The notes under the pieces are model-generated. The model did not search any database, had not been told where the DNA came from, and was given only the letters and a program-made list of their open reading frames with translations. The position numbers and the translations under genes are program-made. A DNA stretch of 64,000 bases from an uncultured Eubacterium sp. (GTDB taxonomy: Bacteria > Bacillota > Clostridia > Lachnospirales > Lachnospiraceae). Positions within the stretch are counted from its first letter, which is position 1. Every line of letters begins with the position of its first letter. This document shows, in pieces, positions 23,806 to 33,081 of this stretch. The DNA is taken from NCBI GenBank assembly GCA_947178105.1, contig CAMWXD010000005.1, positions 51,547 to 115,546 of the forward strand, given 5' to 3'.

Positions 23806-24597
23806 TCAGGCACGCTGCCTGTGGATCCCCGGATGCCGCTTTAAGGCAAAAAACAGCAGGATTCCAGACACTGCGCCCAGAAACAAGAACGATTGCAGCA
23901 TTGGCATATAATGATACGATTCCCCTGTCCAGATTTTGTAAAAGTCTTTGTTGATATACGTCACCGGCAGCAGCTTTGCCACAGCCTGCGCCCACGCCGG
24001 CAGGTCTTCATAGGAAATGCCCATCATGCCGCCCAGAATCATAAATGCAAAATACAGTATCATGCTGACACAGTAGGTCTTTCCAAAATTGCGGCAAATA
24101 CAGGCAAGCCCATGGGCAAGTGCCAGGCAGATCATGCTGAATGCGAGCATACATAAAATATAAACGGCAAGCCCGTGCATCGTCGGGCGCTGCAATTCGG
24201 AAAGCAGGTATCCTGATGTAAAAAAGATCAGAAAGGCAAACAACAGGAAAAGCAACTGCGAAAGCGCACGGTTGCATAACTGCACACTCTTTTTTATGCC
24301 GAACAACTGCATCCGCTCCGGTATCCCCTTTGACAATTCCTGCGCATAGCTGACCGAATATCCCATAAGCAGGACTGCCATCGGGATCAGCGCACCCATC
24401 CCAAGATAAATCGAGGTCGTTACCATCGGCGCCCATTCCTCTCCCGGCACTTCAGCTAATGCTACTTTTGTGATTATAATTGCAAACATAATCGGCAGCC
24501 CAACCCCGAAAATATGTACATATGGATTGCCGATCACCTGGAGCAATTCATACTTCATCATAAAAGAGGTAATGATTTTATCTTTTTTACCCTGCAT
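23806..24597 (-). CDS. ABC-2 type permease
   Basis: About 263 residues, six helices; the core TTSIYLGMGALIPMAVLLMG and the conserved GMMGISYEDLP near the C-terminus fit ABC2_membrane exporters. ATG 24597 (MQGKKDK) has GGAGG 9 nt upstream and overlaps the ATPase end by 11 bp. Exporter of unknown substrate. Confidence 0.8.
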   Translation of the reverse strand: MQGKKDKIITSFMMKYELLQVIGNPYVHIFGVGLPIMFAIIITKVALAEVPGEEWAPMVTTSIYLGMGALIPMAVLLMGYSVSYAQELSKGIPERMQLFGIKKSVQLCNRALSQLLFLLFAFLIFFTSGYLLSELQRPTMHGLAVYILCMLAFSMICLALAHGLACICRNFGKTYCVSMILYFAFMILGGMMGISYEDLPAWAQAVAKLLPVTYINKDFYKIWTGESYHYMPMLQSFLFLGAVSGILLFFALKRHPGIHRQRA

Positions 24598-25477
24598 ATC
24601 TGGCTTCCTCCTGTTTCTTTTCATATGCCTGCTTCGCATTGATATAAATACTTTCAATATCCTGATTGCTGCGCTTATAGTTTACATTGTGGCTGACCAG
24701 CCGCGCCGTAATTTTTTGCTCTTCATCTTTTGATGCAGCAGACAGTACGATCATATGCTCCGGCGAAGCCAGCTTTTTGCAGTCTGCCGTCAGCTCCTTA
24801 TTTTTTTCACAGGCGTCAAGCACAATAACGGCTCTTTTGCAGTATTTGCAAAACAGCTCTTCTCTGTACCCAAAATCCACGACCCTGCCCCGATCCAGGA
24901 TCAGCAGCTTATCCGCAAGCTGTTCCAGTTCTTCATAATAATGTGATACGATGCACAGGCTGGAATCTTTCCCGCGGTACCACTCCGCCAGTTTTTCCAT
25001 AAGCTTTTGCCTTGTCTCAAAATCCAGGCCGGAAGTTACTTCATCATAAAATGTCAGCGGCGCATCCTGCATCAGGATCATAATAATTGTAAACCGCTGT
25101 TTCTGCCCGCCAGATAATTTGCTGTATCGTTTTTGCAGGCATTCGCCAAACTCAAAATAATCGATCAGTTCTTGCAGGCTTTTGTCTTTGGATATCCTTG
25201 TGCGCAAGACCGCTTCCATAATATATCTGACCGGCATATTGTCCGTATATTCATTAAACTGCATATGCGTCGCGATCTGGTGCGGCTTTAATGTGCTGTA
25301 AATGTTCCCCTGATATGGCACCAGCCCCAGAATACTTTTAATCATTGTACTTTTTCCGGCACCGTTCGAACCGATGATGCCAATGCGGTCTCCTGCTTCG
25401 ATGCAAATAGGTGTGCGGATGTCTAACGCTGTAAATTTACCAAACTGTACCGTAAGATTTTCCATTTTGAGCAGCAT
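24587..25477 (-). CDS. ABC transporter ATP-binding protein
   Basis: About 296 residues: Walker A GSNGAGKST, signature LSGGQKQRF, Walker B LTFYDEVTSGLD (Tyr-Asp-Glu in place of the usual Leu-Asp-Glu), H-loop IVSHYYEEL. ATG 25477 lies 6 nt after AAAGGAGG; the longer in-frame start has no SD. Operon with the ABC-2 permease. Confidence 0.85.
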   Translation of the reverse strand: MLLKMENLTVQFGKFTALDIRTPICIEAGDRIGIIGSNGAGKSTMIKSILGLVPYQGNIYSTLKPHQIATHMQFNEYTDNMPVRYIMEAVLRTRISKDKSLQELIDYFEFGECLQKRYSKLSGGQKQRFTIIMILMQDAPLTFYDEVTSGLDFETRQKLMEKLAEWYRGKDSSLCIVSHYYEELEQLADKLLILDRGRVVDFGYREELFCKYCKRAVIVLDACEKNKELTADCKKLASPEHMIVLSAASKDEEQKITARLVSHNVNYKRSNQDIESIYINAKQAYEKKQEEARYAG

Positions 25478-25669
25478 AAACTGCCTCCTTTCTGTGTCGA
25501 ACCGCCTGTGTATGTCTTTATTTTCACAGGCGGCCATCCTGTTCTTTCTTACAATATACTCTTTTGGTATGAAGTGCGTATGAAGATGCTGTGAATCTTT
25601 GCGTTGTTACTTCCACATGGCAAATGTAAGTGCTTTCTGTCTTACTCTGTCTATTTGCGAGCCATACAC

Positions 25670-25933
25670 TTATTTATCCCTATAATGAGAACCACATTGG
25701 ACAATCTTTATCGTATTATCTTCTATACGATAAACAATACGATTCGCATCGTCTATCCGTCGGCTCCAATAAGCTGCCAAATCACCACTTAACCTTTCCG
25801 GCTTACCTATTCCATCATATCCATTCCGGTCAATATCCTTCAATAACTGAAGAATACGCTTTAACGTCTTTTTATCCTGTTTCATCCAATATTCAAAATC
25901 TTCCCACGCCGCATCCGACCATGACTTAATCAT
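25670..25933 (-). CDS. YoeB/Txe-family mRNA interferase toxin
   Basis: An 87-residue RelE-fold toxin, MIKSWSDAAWEDFEYWMKQD at its start; YoeB markers WSRRIDDANRIVYRI and the C-terminal CGSHYRDK with the catalytic-end His and Tyr. ATG 25933 follows GAGGTGG inside the antitoxin gene. YoeB cuts ribosome-bound mRNA at the A site. The pair appears intact. Confidence 0.9.
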   Translation of the reverse strand: MIKSWSDAAWEDFEYWMKQDKKTLKRILQLLKDIDRNGYDGIGKPERLSGDLAAYWSRRIDDANRIVYRIEDNTIKIVQCGSHYRDK

Positions 25934-26177
25934 CAAAATCCACCTCATGCACCGTACCCCCTGTAGCTTCCATTTGAGCCACCGAATTTCTGAGCCTGGT
26001 CATATTTTCCTGTGAATAAAACGGATCCACGGATACTTCAAATGGTATACGCTTTTCTCTCCCCAGTTTTTTTAGGTAAATGTTAATAGCGGTTGATAAA
26101 GACATCCCTATATCGGCACAAGCCTGTTCTGCCTTTTTCTTTACCTCATCTTCTATTCGTATACTAATTTGCGCCAT
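25926..26177 (-). CDS. RelB/DinJ-family antitoxin
   Basis: An 83-residue protein with RHH N-terminus (AQISIRIEDEVKKKAEQAC, IGMSLSTAINIYL) and an acidic C-terminal tail. AGAGGTGATAG precedes ATG. It overlaps the toxin by 8 bp. The N-terminal half is DinJ-like while the toxin is YoeB-like, a mixed pairing common in Firmicutes. Confidence 0.85.
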   Translation of the reverse strand: MAQISIRIEDEVKKKAEQACADIGMSLSTAINIYLKKLGREKRIPFEVSVDPFYSQENMTRLRNSVAQMEATGGTVHEVDFDD

Positions 26178-26365
26178 TCTATCACCTCTCCTTATTTATT
26201 TTTCTTAGTATATTCTATATTATAGCATATGTAAAGCATTTTTCTATACACATATATTACTGTGAAAAAACCTTGCGCAAAAGATTACTTCCATATCCCA
26301 TCTTGGCAAAATGTCCAGCATATGATAGACTGGACATAAATCCAATATTTCATAAGGAACAAACG

Positions 26366-26872
26366 ATGAACATACGAAAAGCATCCATACAGGATCTTGG
26401 ACAGCTTCTTTCGATCTACGCACATGCGCGGGAGCAAATGCGCGCAGCCGGAAATCCCGGACAATGGAAAGACAGCTATCCATCGTCCGATCTTGTAAAA
26501 AAAGATATTCAAAACGGCAGCAGCTATGTTGTCACAGAAAACGGCGAAATTTTTGCGGTTTTTGTGTTTATGATCGGAGACGACCCTACTTACGCCATAA
26601 TCGAAAACGGGAGCTGGTTAAATGAAAACCCTTATGGCACGATCCACCGTCTCGCTGCCGACGGCAGAAAAAAAGGCATCTTCCGCTGCTGCCTGTCCTT
26701 TTGTGAAGCACGGACGGACAATATCCGGGCAGATACCCATGCCTGCAACCGTACGATGCAGCATCTTCTGGAAACGAACGGATTTCAAAAATGCGGGCGG
26801 ATTTATGTTGCGGACAAGAGTCCCAGAATCGCTTATCAGAAAGTCGTCTGCAAGACAGCTTCTACGCCGTGA
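26366..26872 (+). CDS. GNAT-family N-acetyltransferase
   Basis: 168 residues: MNIRKASIQDLGQLLSIYAH at the start, the beta4-alpha3 region GTIHRLAADGRKKGIFRC where the acetyl-CoA loop lies, and ADTHACNRTMQHLLETNGF, typical of GNAT. The usual Q/RxxGxG/A loop is altered to DGRKKGI. ATG 26366 follows AAGGA. The end overlaps the convergent kinase gene by 37 bp. Acceptor substrate unknown. Confidence 0.8.
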   Translation: MNIRKASIQDLGQLLSIYAHAREQMRAAGNPGQWKDSYPSSDLVKKDIQNGSSYVVTENGEIFAVFVFMIGDDPTYAIIENGSWLNENPYGTIHRLAADGRKKGIFRCCLSFCEARTDNIRADTHACNRTMQHLLETNGFQKCGRIYVADKSPRIAYQKVVCKTASTP

Positions 26873-28317
26873 TCCTGGTTGCGTATGCTAAGATCCATAT
26901 GCATCATCCTGGCATAATACGCAGCAATATACAGCCCCAGCCCATGCGAACCGGTTTGCTGCTCTCCATGGACAAACGGCTCAAAAATATGCGGCAGCAG
27001 CTCCTTGGGGATCACCGTCCCTTCGTTGCGGATCACTAGCTTCTGCTGCGAGAGGGCCACCACGATGCTGCCGCCGCTAGGCGTATACGCAACGGCATTT
27101 GACAGCAGGTTGTCGATAATCCTTGCCAGGCTCCCTGCGTCTGCAAAGAAGGCTGCCTCCTGCTCCCCTTCTATGGAAATTTGCAGCCGTTTTTCCGCTG
27201 CCGCTAGACGGTAAGAGTCCGCCTGCGCCTGCACCAGCCCATATAGCTGCACCTTTTGAAAATCCGCTTTTTGGCGGCTTCGATTCAGTGACAAAATCTC
27301 CTCCACCATCCTGCGCATCGAAAGAAGCTGCTCTTTTACCTTTGGCAGATATTTGTCCCTATCGCAGTATTTGCCGATCTTTCCTATCATGCCGTCCAAT
27401 AATAAAAGCGCCGCTGTAATCGGCGTCTTTAACTGATGCGAAGTAGCCCGCAGAAACATTTCCTGCCGTTCATTTTCTTCCAGCAGGCGCCTGTTGCTGT
27501 CCTGCAGCTTCTGGTATGCCGGCTGCACAATCCCGTTGGAATAGATCTGGGAAAACGCCAGCACAAGCAGCAATATGACAGCGCAAAGCATTGGTACGCT
27601 CTGCATCACAATCGGGCGTATTTCTTCCATCTGCGGCGTAATCACCGGAAGGACGGAAAACACGATCCCATCTTCCGTTTTTTCCACTGCAAGGTAATTT
27701 GTATATTTTTGGTTACGATCAGACACCGCAGACTCCAAGATCAACTCGTCCCCTGCCCCGATATGGATGCGGAAATCTTCTGCATAATGAAACCCCGTCT
27801 CGCCTTTTTCCTGTAGCACTTCGATCTGAACCGGCAGCCAGACTTTGTCTTCAAGCAAATCCGCCAGCTTATGCTGCCACCTGTCTACGCGTTCCCGAAG
27901 CTGCTTATCCGCAAAGCGGATTCCGCCTGCTTTTTCTTCCGGCTGCTGTACCCAGTCATCGATACTGAAGTTTTGCAGAAATTCCCGCACTTCGGCTGCC
28001 AGTGCCTGTATGTTAGGGTCAGTAGGAGTAATCCTTACGGATACCATTTTCGATATCAATTCCATATCCTTTTTTTCAAATGGGATTCTGATTGAGACAC
28101 ATGCGGTCGGATTTTTCACGCTGACATCGCTGTACGTTCCGGTTTCCATAAACGTCCGATGCTGTTTTTTTATCGCTTCCAGATTTTGCTCTTCTGTATA
28201 AGAAACATACAATGACGGCAGCATCCAGATCATATAGCTGATAAAAAACAGCAGCAAAGCGGCAGCAAGCAGAAGGCTGTAAAACAGGTTTTTTTGACTA
28301 AGGCTGAGCTTTTTCAT
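26836..28317 (-). CDS. Membrane sensor histidine kinase
   Basis: A 493-residue kinase: TM1 about 10-33, an extracellular sensor domain 34-238, TM2 about 240-260, HisKA with ATSHQLKTPITAALLLLDGM, HATPase with DNLLSNAVAYTP and SHGLGLYIA. No HAMP is evident. It overlaps its response regulator gene by 4 bp and ends inside the convergent GNAT gene. Stimulus unknown. Confidence 0.9.
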   Translation of the reverse strand: MKKLSLSQKNLFYSLLLAAALLLFFISYMIWMLPSLYVSYTEEQNLEAIKKQHRTFMETGTYSDVSVKNPTACVSIRIPFEKKDMELISKMVSVRITPTDPNIQALAAEVREFLQNFSIDDWVQQPEEKAGGIRFADKQLRERVDRWQHKLADLLEDKVWLPVQIEVLQEKGETGFHYAEDFRIHIGAGDELILESAVSDRNQKYTNYLAVEKTEDGIVFSVLPVITPQMEEIRPIVMQSVPMLCAVILLLVLAFSQIYSNGIVQPAYQKLQDSNRRLLEENERQEMFLRATSHQLKTPITAALLLLDGMIGKIGKYCDRDKYLPKVKEQLLSMRRMVEEILSLNRSRQKADFQKVQLYGLVQAQADSYRLAAAEKRLQISIEGEQEAAFFADAGSLARIIDNLLSNAVAYTPSGGSIVVALSQQKLVIRNEGTVIPKELLPHIFEPFVHGEQQTGSHGLGLYIAAYYARMMHMDLSIRNQDHGVEAVLQTTF

Positions 28318-29006
28318 AAATTCGCCTCCTGATCAAACTGGTAGCCGACGCCAATGACTGTTTTAATACAGGCAACCGGTAATTTTTTTCTCAGATTTTT
28401 TACATGCGCGTCAATAATCCGGTCGTTTCCGATATAATCTTCATTGAAAATGCGCAGGATCAACTGCTCCCTTGTAAACACCCGGTTCGGCTCTTCATAC
28501 AGCACCTGCAGCAACAGGTATTCGCTTAACGTAAGCGGCAGCTTTGTCCCCTGATAATAGGCGCAATATGCTTCCTGCTGCAAAGTAAGCCCCCTTTGCT
28601 CTTTTGGCTCATTTTTGTGCGCGCCTGCGGCTGTCCGCCTAAGCACGGTCTCCATCCGCTTTAACAGAATAATCGGGGATACCGGCTTGATAATATAATC
28701 GTCTGCATAAAGGTTGAACGCCTGCACCTGCGTTTTTTCATCGTCTAAAGCAGTCAGCATAATGACAGCCATATCCGGCAGGCTGTCCCGAATATGCCGC
28801 AGCACTTCAAAGCCGTCGATCCCCGGCACCATAATATCCAGCACAGCGCCGTCAAATGTATGCTGCTCAAGCAGCTTTAACGCCTGGTCACCACGTTCGG
28901 CTGTCGTCACTTCATAGCCGGAGATTGCCATATATTCTTTCAGTACTTCGCGTATCGTAGGTTCGTCCTCCAAAAACAGGATGCGGTAGGATGTCTGTGC
29001 CTGCAT
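28314..29006 (-). CDS. OmpR-family response regulator
   Basis: A 230-residue protein with D57 in GAVLDIMVPGIDG and a winged-helix effector (FTREQLILRIF, VKNLRKKL, GVGYQF). Of two adjacent ATGs (29009, 29006) the second has the better distance to AAAGGA. Operon with the kinase downstream. Confidence 0.9.
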   Translation of the reverse strand: MQAQTSYRILFLEDEPTIREVLKEYMAISGYEVTTAERGDQALKLLEQHTFDGAVLDIMVPGIDGFEVLRHIRDSLPDMAVIMLTALDDEKTQVQAFNLYADDYIIKPVSPIILLKRMETVLRRTAAGAHKNEPKEQRGLTLQQEAYCAYYQGTKLPLTLSEYLLLQVLYEEPNRVFTREQLILRIFNEDYIGNDRIIDAHVKNLRKKLPVACIKTVIGVGYQFDQEANL

Positions 29007-29109
29007 CATAAATCCTTTCTGTCGTGATTGCGGCAGTCCCTGACGACTGCCTGCTGATAATCAGTGCCTTATTTAGAATAACACATTGATATGAATTTCG
29101 TATGAATTT

Positions 29110-29943
29110 TTAAAGATTATCTATACATACAGCATCCCCTAATACCTCCCGGCTTACGCAAACCGTCTGGTCTAACCTCGTACCCAGCGACCATTTTATA
29201 AGCGTAATGCATCGGTTCTCTATCTCGATCCCGGTAATCCCTGCCGGATGCACACAGCTTCCGGTATTAAAATACAAGGACTGCTCCGTCCCTGCCATCG
29301 GGCGGTGAGTATGCCCGGCGATCAGTATCACCTGCTGGCTGGAAGCCCATTCTGCCAGGCGCTTTTCCACAGACTCTTTTCTCGTATTATTTTTTGCCGC
29401 GCTCGTCGGGTCAGGCACGCCAAGCAGCTCCAGGTTTTTCCACAGATAACGCACCAAAAACCGATTTACTTTCCAAAACGTGCTGTTCATAATCTGTGCC
29501 TGATGCCCATGTGTCAGGAAAATATTCTTTTTATGCAGCGCATCCTTTAAAAAAATGCCAGGATAGCACAGATAGCCCAAATTTTTTCTGCAAAAACCGG
29601 CATCCTTCTTTACCATGTCATGATTGCCGTAAATCACATACAGCCTGCCTTCGCGCCCAAATTTTTCAAGCATCTCAAAGCTGTGCGGATGCATCTGGCG
29701 AATCCGTTCCATCGAACGGTTTTCCCACAGCTCGTCGCCGTCTCCAAGCTCCACATACGTAAATGCATATTTGTCATAATAACGCAGCGCCGCCAGATAC
29801 AGCAATTCATTTTTCAGAAAATTATCATCTGCCCTGCCGTCGCCGCGATGGCAGTCGCTGAATATCATATATTTCGTATCCGCAGACAGCGGAAGTACAA
29901 GGGCATGTTCATAAGCTTTGGACATACGTGACTGAAAACTCAT
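29110..29943 (-). CDS. Calcineurin-like metallophosphoesterase
   Basis: About 277 residues with the metallophosphoesterase blocks in order: FSDCHRGD (DxH), ELGDGDELW (GDxxE/D), YGNHDMV (GNHD), LTHGHQAQ (GH) and IAGHTHRP (GHxH). Soluble. The start is uncertain; ATG 29943 avoids overlap with niaR, but no strong SD is seen at any candidate. Probably a UDP-sugar or nucleotide phosphoesterase; substrate not assignable. Confidence 0.8.
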   Translation of the reverse strand: MSFQSRMSKAYEHALVLPLSADTKYMIFSDCHRGDGRADDNFLKNELLYLAALRYYDKYAFTYVELGDGDELWENRSMERIRQMHPHSFEMLEKFGREGRLYVIYGNHDMVKKDAGFCRKNLGYLCYPGIFLKDALHKKNIFLTHGHQAQIMNSTFWKVNRFLVRYLWKNLELLGVPDPTSAAKNNTRKESVEKRLAEWASSQQVILIAGHTHRPMAGTEQSLYFNTGSCVHPAGITGIEIENRCITLIKWSLGTRLDQTVCVSREVLGDAVCIDNL

Positions 29944-30046
29944 ACAAAGAATACTTTCGATGATTTTTATTATTCTATGCAGCTTCTTTATCACCTGTGT
30001 GCAATCCCAAAACAAATTACCTGGTTTACTATTATGCCTGTGCCTT

Positions 30047-30601
30047 TTACCCCTGCATCTTGCTCCAAAAATCCACCGGCTCATCCTCCTGGAGCTTTGC
30101 CAGCATCCCTTTTTCCGCCAGCTTTTGCCAAATGGCGTCCAGCGTCTGCGTATCCTCTGCCGCGATTGTATGGTAATGGTAACCCGATGTCACGTTTTTG
30201 AGCAGGCTGGATTTCCCGGTTCTTATTTTCTCCATAAAATCCTGGATGTCCCTGCGCGATCGTATTTTCATCTCTCCGCAGACAATCCCGTATACTCTGT
30301 GGTAGATAAATACATCCCTGACAATCCCGCCCAGATCTACGATCATCGTCAGCTCTTCCTCTGTCTGCGCATCCGTATGCACGACTTTAAATACCCGGCG
30401 GGCTTCCTGCTTTGGATGCAGCATCAGATAGCCGCGGCTTGCCGATAAAATATCCGCCCCGTTTGCCCGCAGCAGCGCAATATCCTGCACAATCACCTGG
30501 CGGCTGACCTGAAGCTTTTGTGCTAATACCGCGCCGGAAATCGGCGTCCTGCTGTCTGTTAATAAGGAAAGCAGTTCGTTTCTCCGCTGTTCGCCATTCA
30601 T
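30047..30601 (-). CDS. niaR: NiaR-type repressor of NAD biosynthesis
   Basis: About 184 residues: an N-terminal HTH (GAVLAQKLQVSRQVIVQDIA) and a C-terminal 3H domain with its three conserved histidines (VVHTD, YHRVYG, SGYHYHTI), which binds nicotinate and metal in NiaR/YrxA. The second ATG (30601) is preferred because GGAGG lies 8 nt upstream. It is the last gene of nadB-nadC-niaR. TGTCT/AGACA repeats between nadB and nadA are likely its operators. Confidence 0.9.
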   Translation of the reverse strand: MNGEQRRNELLSLLTDSRTPISGAVLAQKLQVSRQVIVQDIALLRANGADILSASRGYLMLHPKQEARRVFKVVHTDAQTEEELTMIVDLGGIVRDVFIYHRVYGIVCGEMKIRSRRDIQDFMEKIRTGKSSLLKNVTSGYHYHTIAAEDTQTLDAIWQKLAEKGMLAKLQEDEPVDFWSKMQG

Positions 30602-30668
30602 CTGCATGGCCTCCTTTCTGCCTGTTTTCCTGCCTGATTTTTAATCGCAGCAGCAAAATGCATCCGCT

Positions 30669-31523
30669 TTAGACCGCATGTAAATTTTTGAGGGAAAGAT
30701 CCAGAATCGGCGCCGAATGCGTCAGCGCACCGCTGGAAATATAATCTACGCCAAGATCCTTTAGCCCTGCAATCCGCTCTTTTGTAACATTGCCCGATAT
30801 CTCTACCTCCGCCCTGCCTGCAATAAACGCAATCGCTTCTTTCATCTGGTCGTAGTCCATATTGTCCAGCATAATAATATCAGCGCCGGCAAGCACCGCT
30901 TCCTTTACCATCTCAAGCGTCTCTACCTCTACCTCGATCTTTCGTACAAAAGGCGCGTATTCCTTTGCCATCTCAACCGCTTTTTTGACGCTGCCGGCAG
31001 CTCCGATATGGTTGTCCTTGAGCAGCACCCCGTCTGTAAGATTATACCTGTGGTTATTTCCGCCGCCTGTACGGACTGCGTATTTTTCAAAAATCCGGTT
31101 ATTCGGCGATGTCTTTCTTGTATCCAACAGCTTGATCTTTGTCCCTGCAAGCAGGCTTGCCGTCTCATGTGTATAAGTCGCAATCCCGCTCATCCGCTGC
31201 AAATAATTCAGCGCTGTGCGCTCCCCGCACAGCAGCGAACGGATATCTCCGCGTACAATCCCGATCCGCTGCCCGCATTTTACTGTGTCTCCGTCCTCTG
31301 CAAAAAACTCCGCCTGTGCCTGCGCATCCAGCAGCGTAAATACCCGCTCAAATACTTGCAGCCCGCAAATAATGCCGTCCTGCTTACAGATCAGGTCTGC
31401 TTCGCCTGCCTGCGCATGGGGCATGACACTGTTTGTCGATACGTCGTCGCTTGTAATGTCCTCCTGCAATGCGCTTAAAATCAACGGTTCTACATTTAAT
31501 TTCATTGTTACCGGATCAAACAT
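30669..31523 (-). CDS. nadC: Nicotinate-nucleotide pyrophosphorylase (quinolinate phosphoribosyltransferase)
   Basis: About 284 residues. It converts quinolinate and PRPP to nicotinate mononucleotide, CO2 and PPi. NadC markers: ALQEDITSDDVST, GERTALNYLQRMSGIAT, DTRKTSPNNRIFEKYAVRTG, GGNNHRYNLTDGVLLKDNH, IEVEVETLEM, IMLDNM. ATG 31523 is used; a TTG at 31532 sits too close to AAAGGA. It overlaps the nadB end by 8 bp. Confidence 0.95.
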   Translation of the reverse strand: MFDPVTMKLNVEPLILSALQEDITSDDVSTNSVMPHAQAGEADLICKQDGIICGLQVFERVFTLLDAQAQAEFFAEDGDTVKCGQRIGIVRGDIRSLLCGERTALNYLQRMSGIATYTHETASLLAGTKIKLLDTRKTSPNNRIFEKYAVRTGGGNNHRYNLTDGVLLKDNHIGAAGSVKKAVEMAKEYAPFVRKIEVEVETLEMVKEAVLAGADIIMLDNMDYDQMKEAIAFIAGRAEVEISGNVTKERIAGLKDLGVDYISSGALTHSAPILDLSLKNLHAV

Positions 31524-32871
31524 GGTTTTCAAATTCCTTTCTCTCTGTTTCTATTCGCCTGCTTTTTGTGCCGTCGATGCAGCCTGCCTCTGCACGCTGC
31601 GCCCGGCTTATTTCCTGTAATACCATAGCATTATTGTCTGCTGTGTATGCTGCGCTGTCCTGAAATGGTTCCAGATTCACGCATACCGGAAATTCCTTTC
31701 GGGAATGCATCGCTTTACCGGCGATATCCTCTGCCGCCCTTTTTGCAAATACCAGGCTCTCCAGCAAAGAATTGCTCGCTAGGCGGTTTTTGCCATGCAC
31801 GCCGTTACATGCCGTCTCACCTATTGCATACAACTGCTGCATAGAGGTACGGCTGTCTGTATCGACCGCAATGCCGCCCATAAAGTAATGCTGTGCCGGC
31901 ACGACCGGAATACATTCGTTTGCCACATCGTAGCCCATTGCTGCACAGTGCGCAACAATATTTGGAAAATGTGCTTCGAGCTCTTCTTTTGGAATGGTAC
32001 GCAGGTCTTCCCAGACAAACGGCGTACCGTCTTTTTCCATCTGCGCCAAGATCGCTGCGGTCAGCTCGTCCCGCGGCAGCAGCTCATTGACAAACCGCTG
32101 CATATTTTTATCATACAGCTTTGCACCTTCCCCGCGTACGGATTCGGAGATCAAAAAGCTGCGTTCTTCTTTTCCTTCGGTATATAAAGTCGTCGGATGG
32201 ATCTGGATATAGCTGATGTTTTTCAGGGCTACATGGTGCCGGAGCGCGGCTGCAACCGCATCTCCCGTCAGATGCCTGTAATTGGTGGAATGCGTATACA
32301 AACCGCCGATCCCGCCGCAGGCAAGTATGGTGTAAGCGGCCTGTATGACCGCTGTGCCTGCATCCGCCAGCTTTACCACCGCCCCCTCGCAGCGATTGTC
32401 CCTGCTGACAAGATCCAGCATCGTCGTATACTCCAACAGTTCAATATTCGGACGCCTTTTTGCCTGCTCCAGCAGCTTTTCCGTAATTTCTTTGCCCGTT
32501 ATATCTTTATGAAACAAAATCCGCTTTCTGGAATGCGCACCCTCTCTCGTATAAGCAAAGCTTCCGTCCTCTTCCCGCTGAAAATCCACGCCGTACGCTA
32601 CAAGCTCCTGAATCACCTGCCTGGAAGATCTTATCATAATCTCTACAGATGCCCTGTCGTTTTCATAATGCCCGGCACGCATCGTATCTTCAAAATAGCC
32701 CTCATAATCCGCCTCGTCCCGCAGCATACAGATGCCGCCCTGTGCAAGAAACGAATCGCTGCTTTCCAGATCTGATTTTGTAATTACAGTCACCTGCATT
32801 TGCTCCGGCAGATGGAGTGCGCAGTATAAGCCGCTGCATCCGCTTCCTACTATTAAAATATCGGTCTTCAT
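31516..32871 (-). CDS. nadB: L-aspartate oxidase
   Basis: About 451 residues. Oxidises L-aspartate to iminoaspartate with FAD. FAD-binding ILIVGSGCSGLYCALHLP at the start, SFLAQGGI, EGAHSRKRILFHKDITG, HPTTLY, GEGAKLYD, HYFMGGIAVD and GVHGKNRLASNSLLE near the C-terminus. It lacks the long helical tail of E. coli NadB. ATG 32871 follows AAAGG by 7 nt. First gene of the nadBC-niaR operon, divergent from nadA. Confidence 0.95.
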   Translation of the reverse strand: MKTDILIVGSGCSGLYCALHLPEQMQVTVITKSDLESSDSFLAQGGICMLRDEADYEGYFEDTMRAGHYENDRASVEIMIRSSRQVIQELVAYGVDFQREEDGSFAYTREGAHSRKRILFHKDITGKEITEKLLEQAKRRPNIELLEYTTMLDLVSRDNRCEGAVVKLADAGTAVIQAAYTILACGGIGGLYTHSTNYRHLTGDAVAAALRHHVALKNISYIQIHPTTLYTEGKEERSFLISESVRGEGAKLYDKNMQRFVNELLPRDELTAAILAQMEKDGTPFVWEDLRTIPKEELEAHFPNIVAHCAAMGYDVANECIPVVPAQHYFMGGIAVDTDSRTSMQQLYAIGETACNGVHGKNRLASNSLLESLVFAKRAAEDIAGKAMHSRKEFPVCVNLEPFQDSAAYTADNNAMVLQEISRAQRAEAGCIDGTKSRRIETERKEFENHV

Positions 32872-32927
32872 AAAGATACCTTTCTCTTTCCTCTGGACTG
32901 TCTGCAACTTGTGCAATGATAGGGATT

Positions 32928-32956
32928 ATTATAACATACTGCCTTACATCTGACAA
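32928..32956 (-). promoter_or_regulatory. nadB promoter
   Basis: On the minus strand TTGTCA (32956-32951), 17-bp spacer, TATAAT (32933-32928). The -35 abuts the TGTCT/AGACA operator cluster. Confidence 0.7.
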
Positions 32957-32992
32957 GACAGATGTCTGTATAGACAGGTAGGTCTATTGACA
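32951..32992. promoter_or_regulatory. NiaR operator cluster between nadB and nadA
   Basis: AGACA (32956-32960), TGTCT (32963-32967) and AGACA (32972-32976) form two nested inverted repeats with 2- and 4-nt gaps. A further GGTCTATTGACAG lies next to them. The cluster spans from the nadB -35 to the nadA -35, so one bound repressor could shut both promoters. Assignment to NiaR follows from the linked niaR gene. Confidence 0.65.
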
Positions 32993-33015
32993 GAATGCAT
33001 CGCTTTTACTATAAT
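32987..33015 (+). promoter_or_regulatory. nadA promoter
   Basis: Full consensus TTGACA (32987-32992), 17-bp spacer, TATAAT (33010-33015), about 65 bp before the nadA ATG. Such a strong core promoter would depend on repression for control. Confidence 0.8.
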
Positions 33016-33081
33016 CAATACCATCTTCATGAAAATCCAGCTTATAAAATCCAGCTTATGAAATCACAGAAAGGTAAACGG

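Noticed and set aside
25604..25929. Plus-strand ORFs opposite the YoeB gene
   Set aside because: They are antisense to a clear toxin gene and have no SD.
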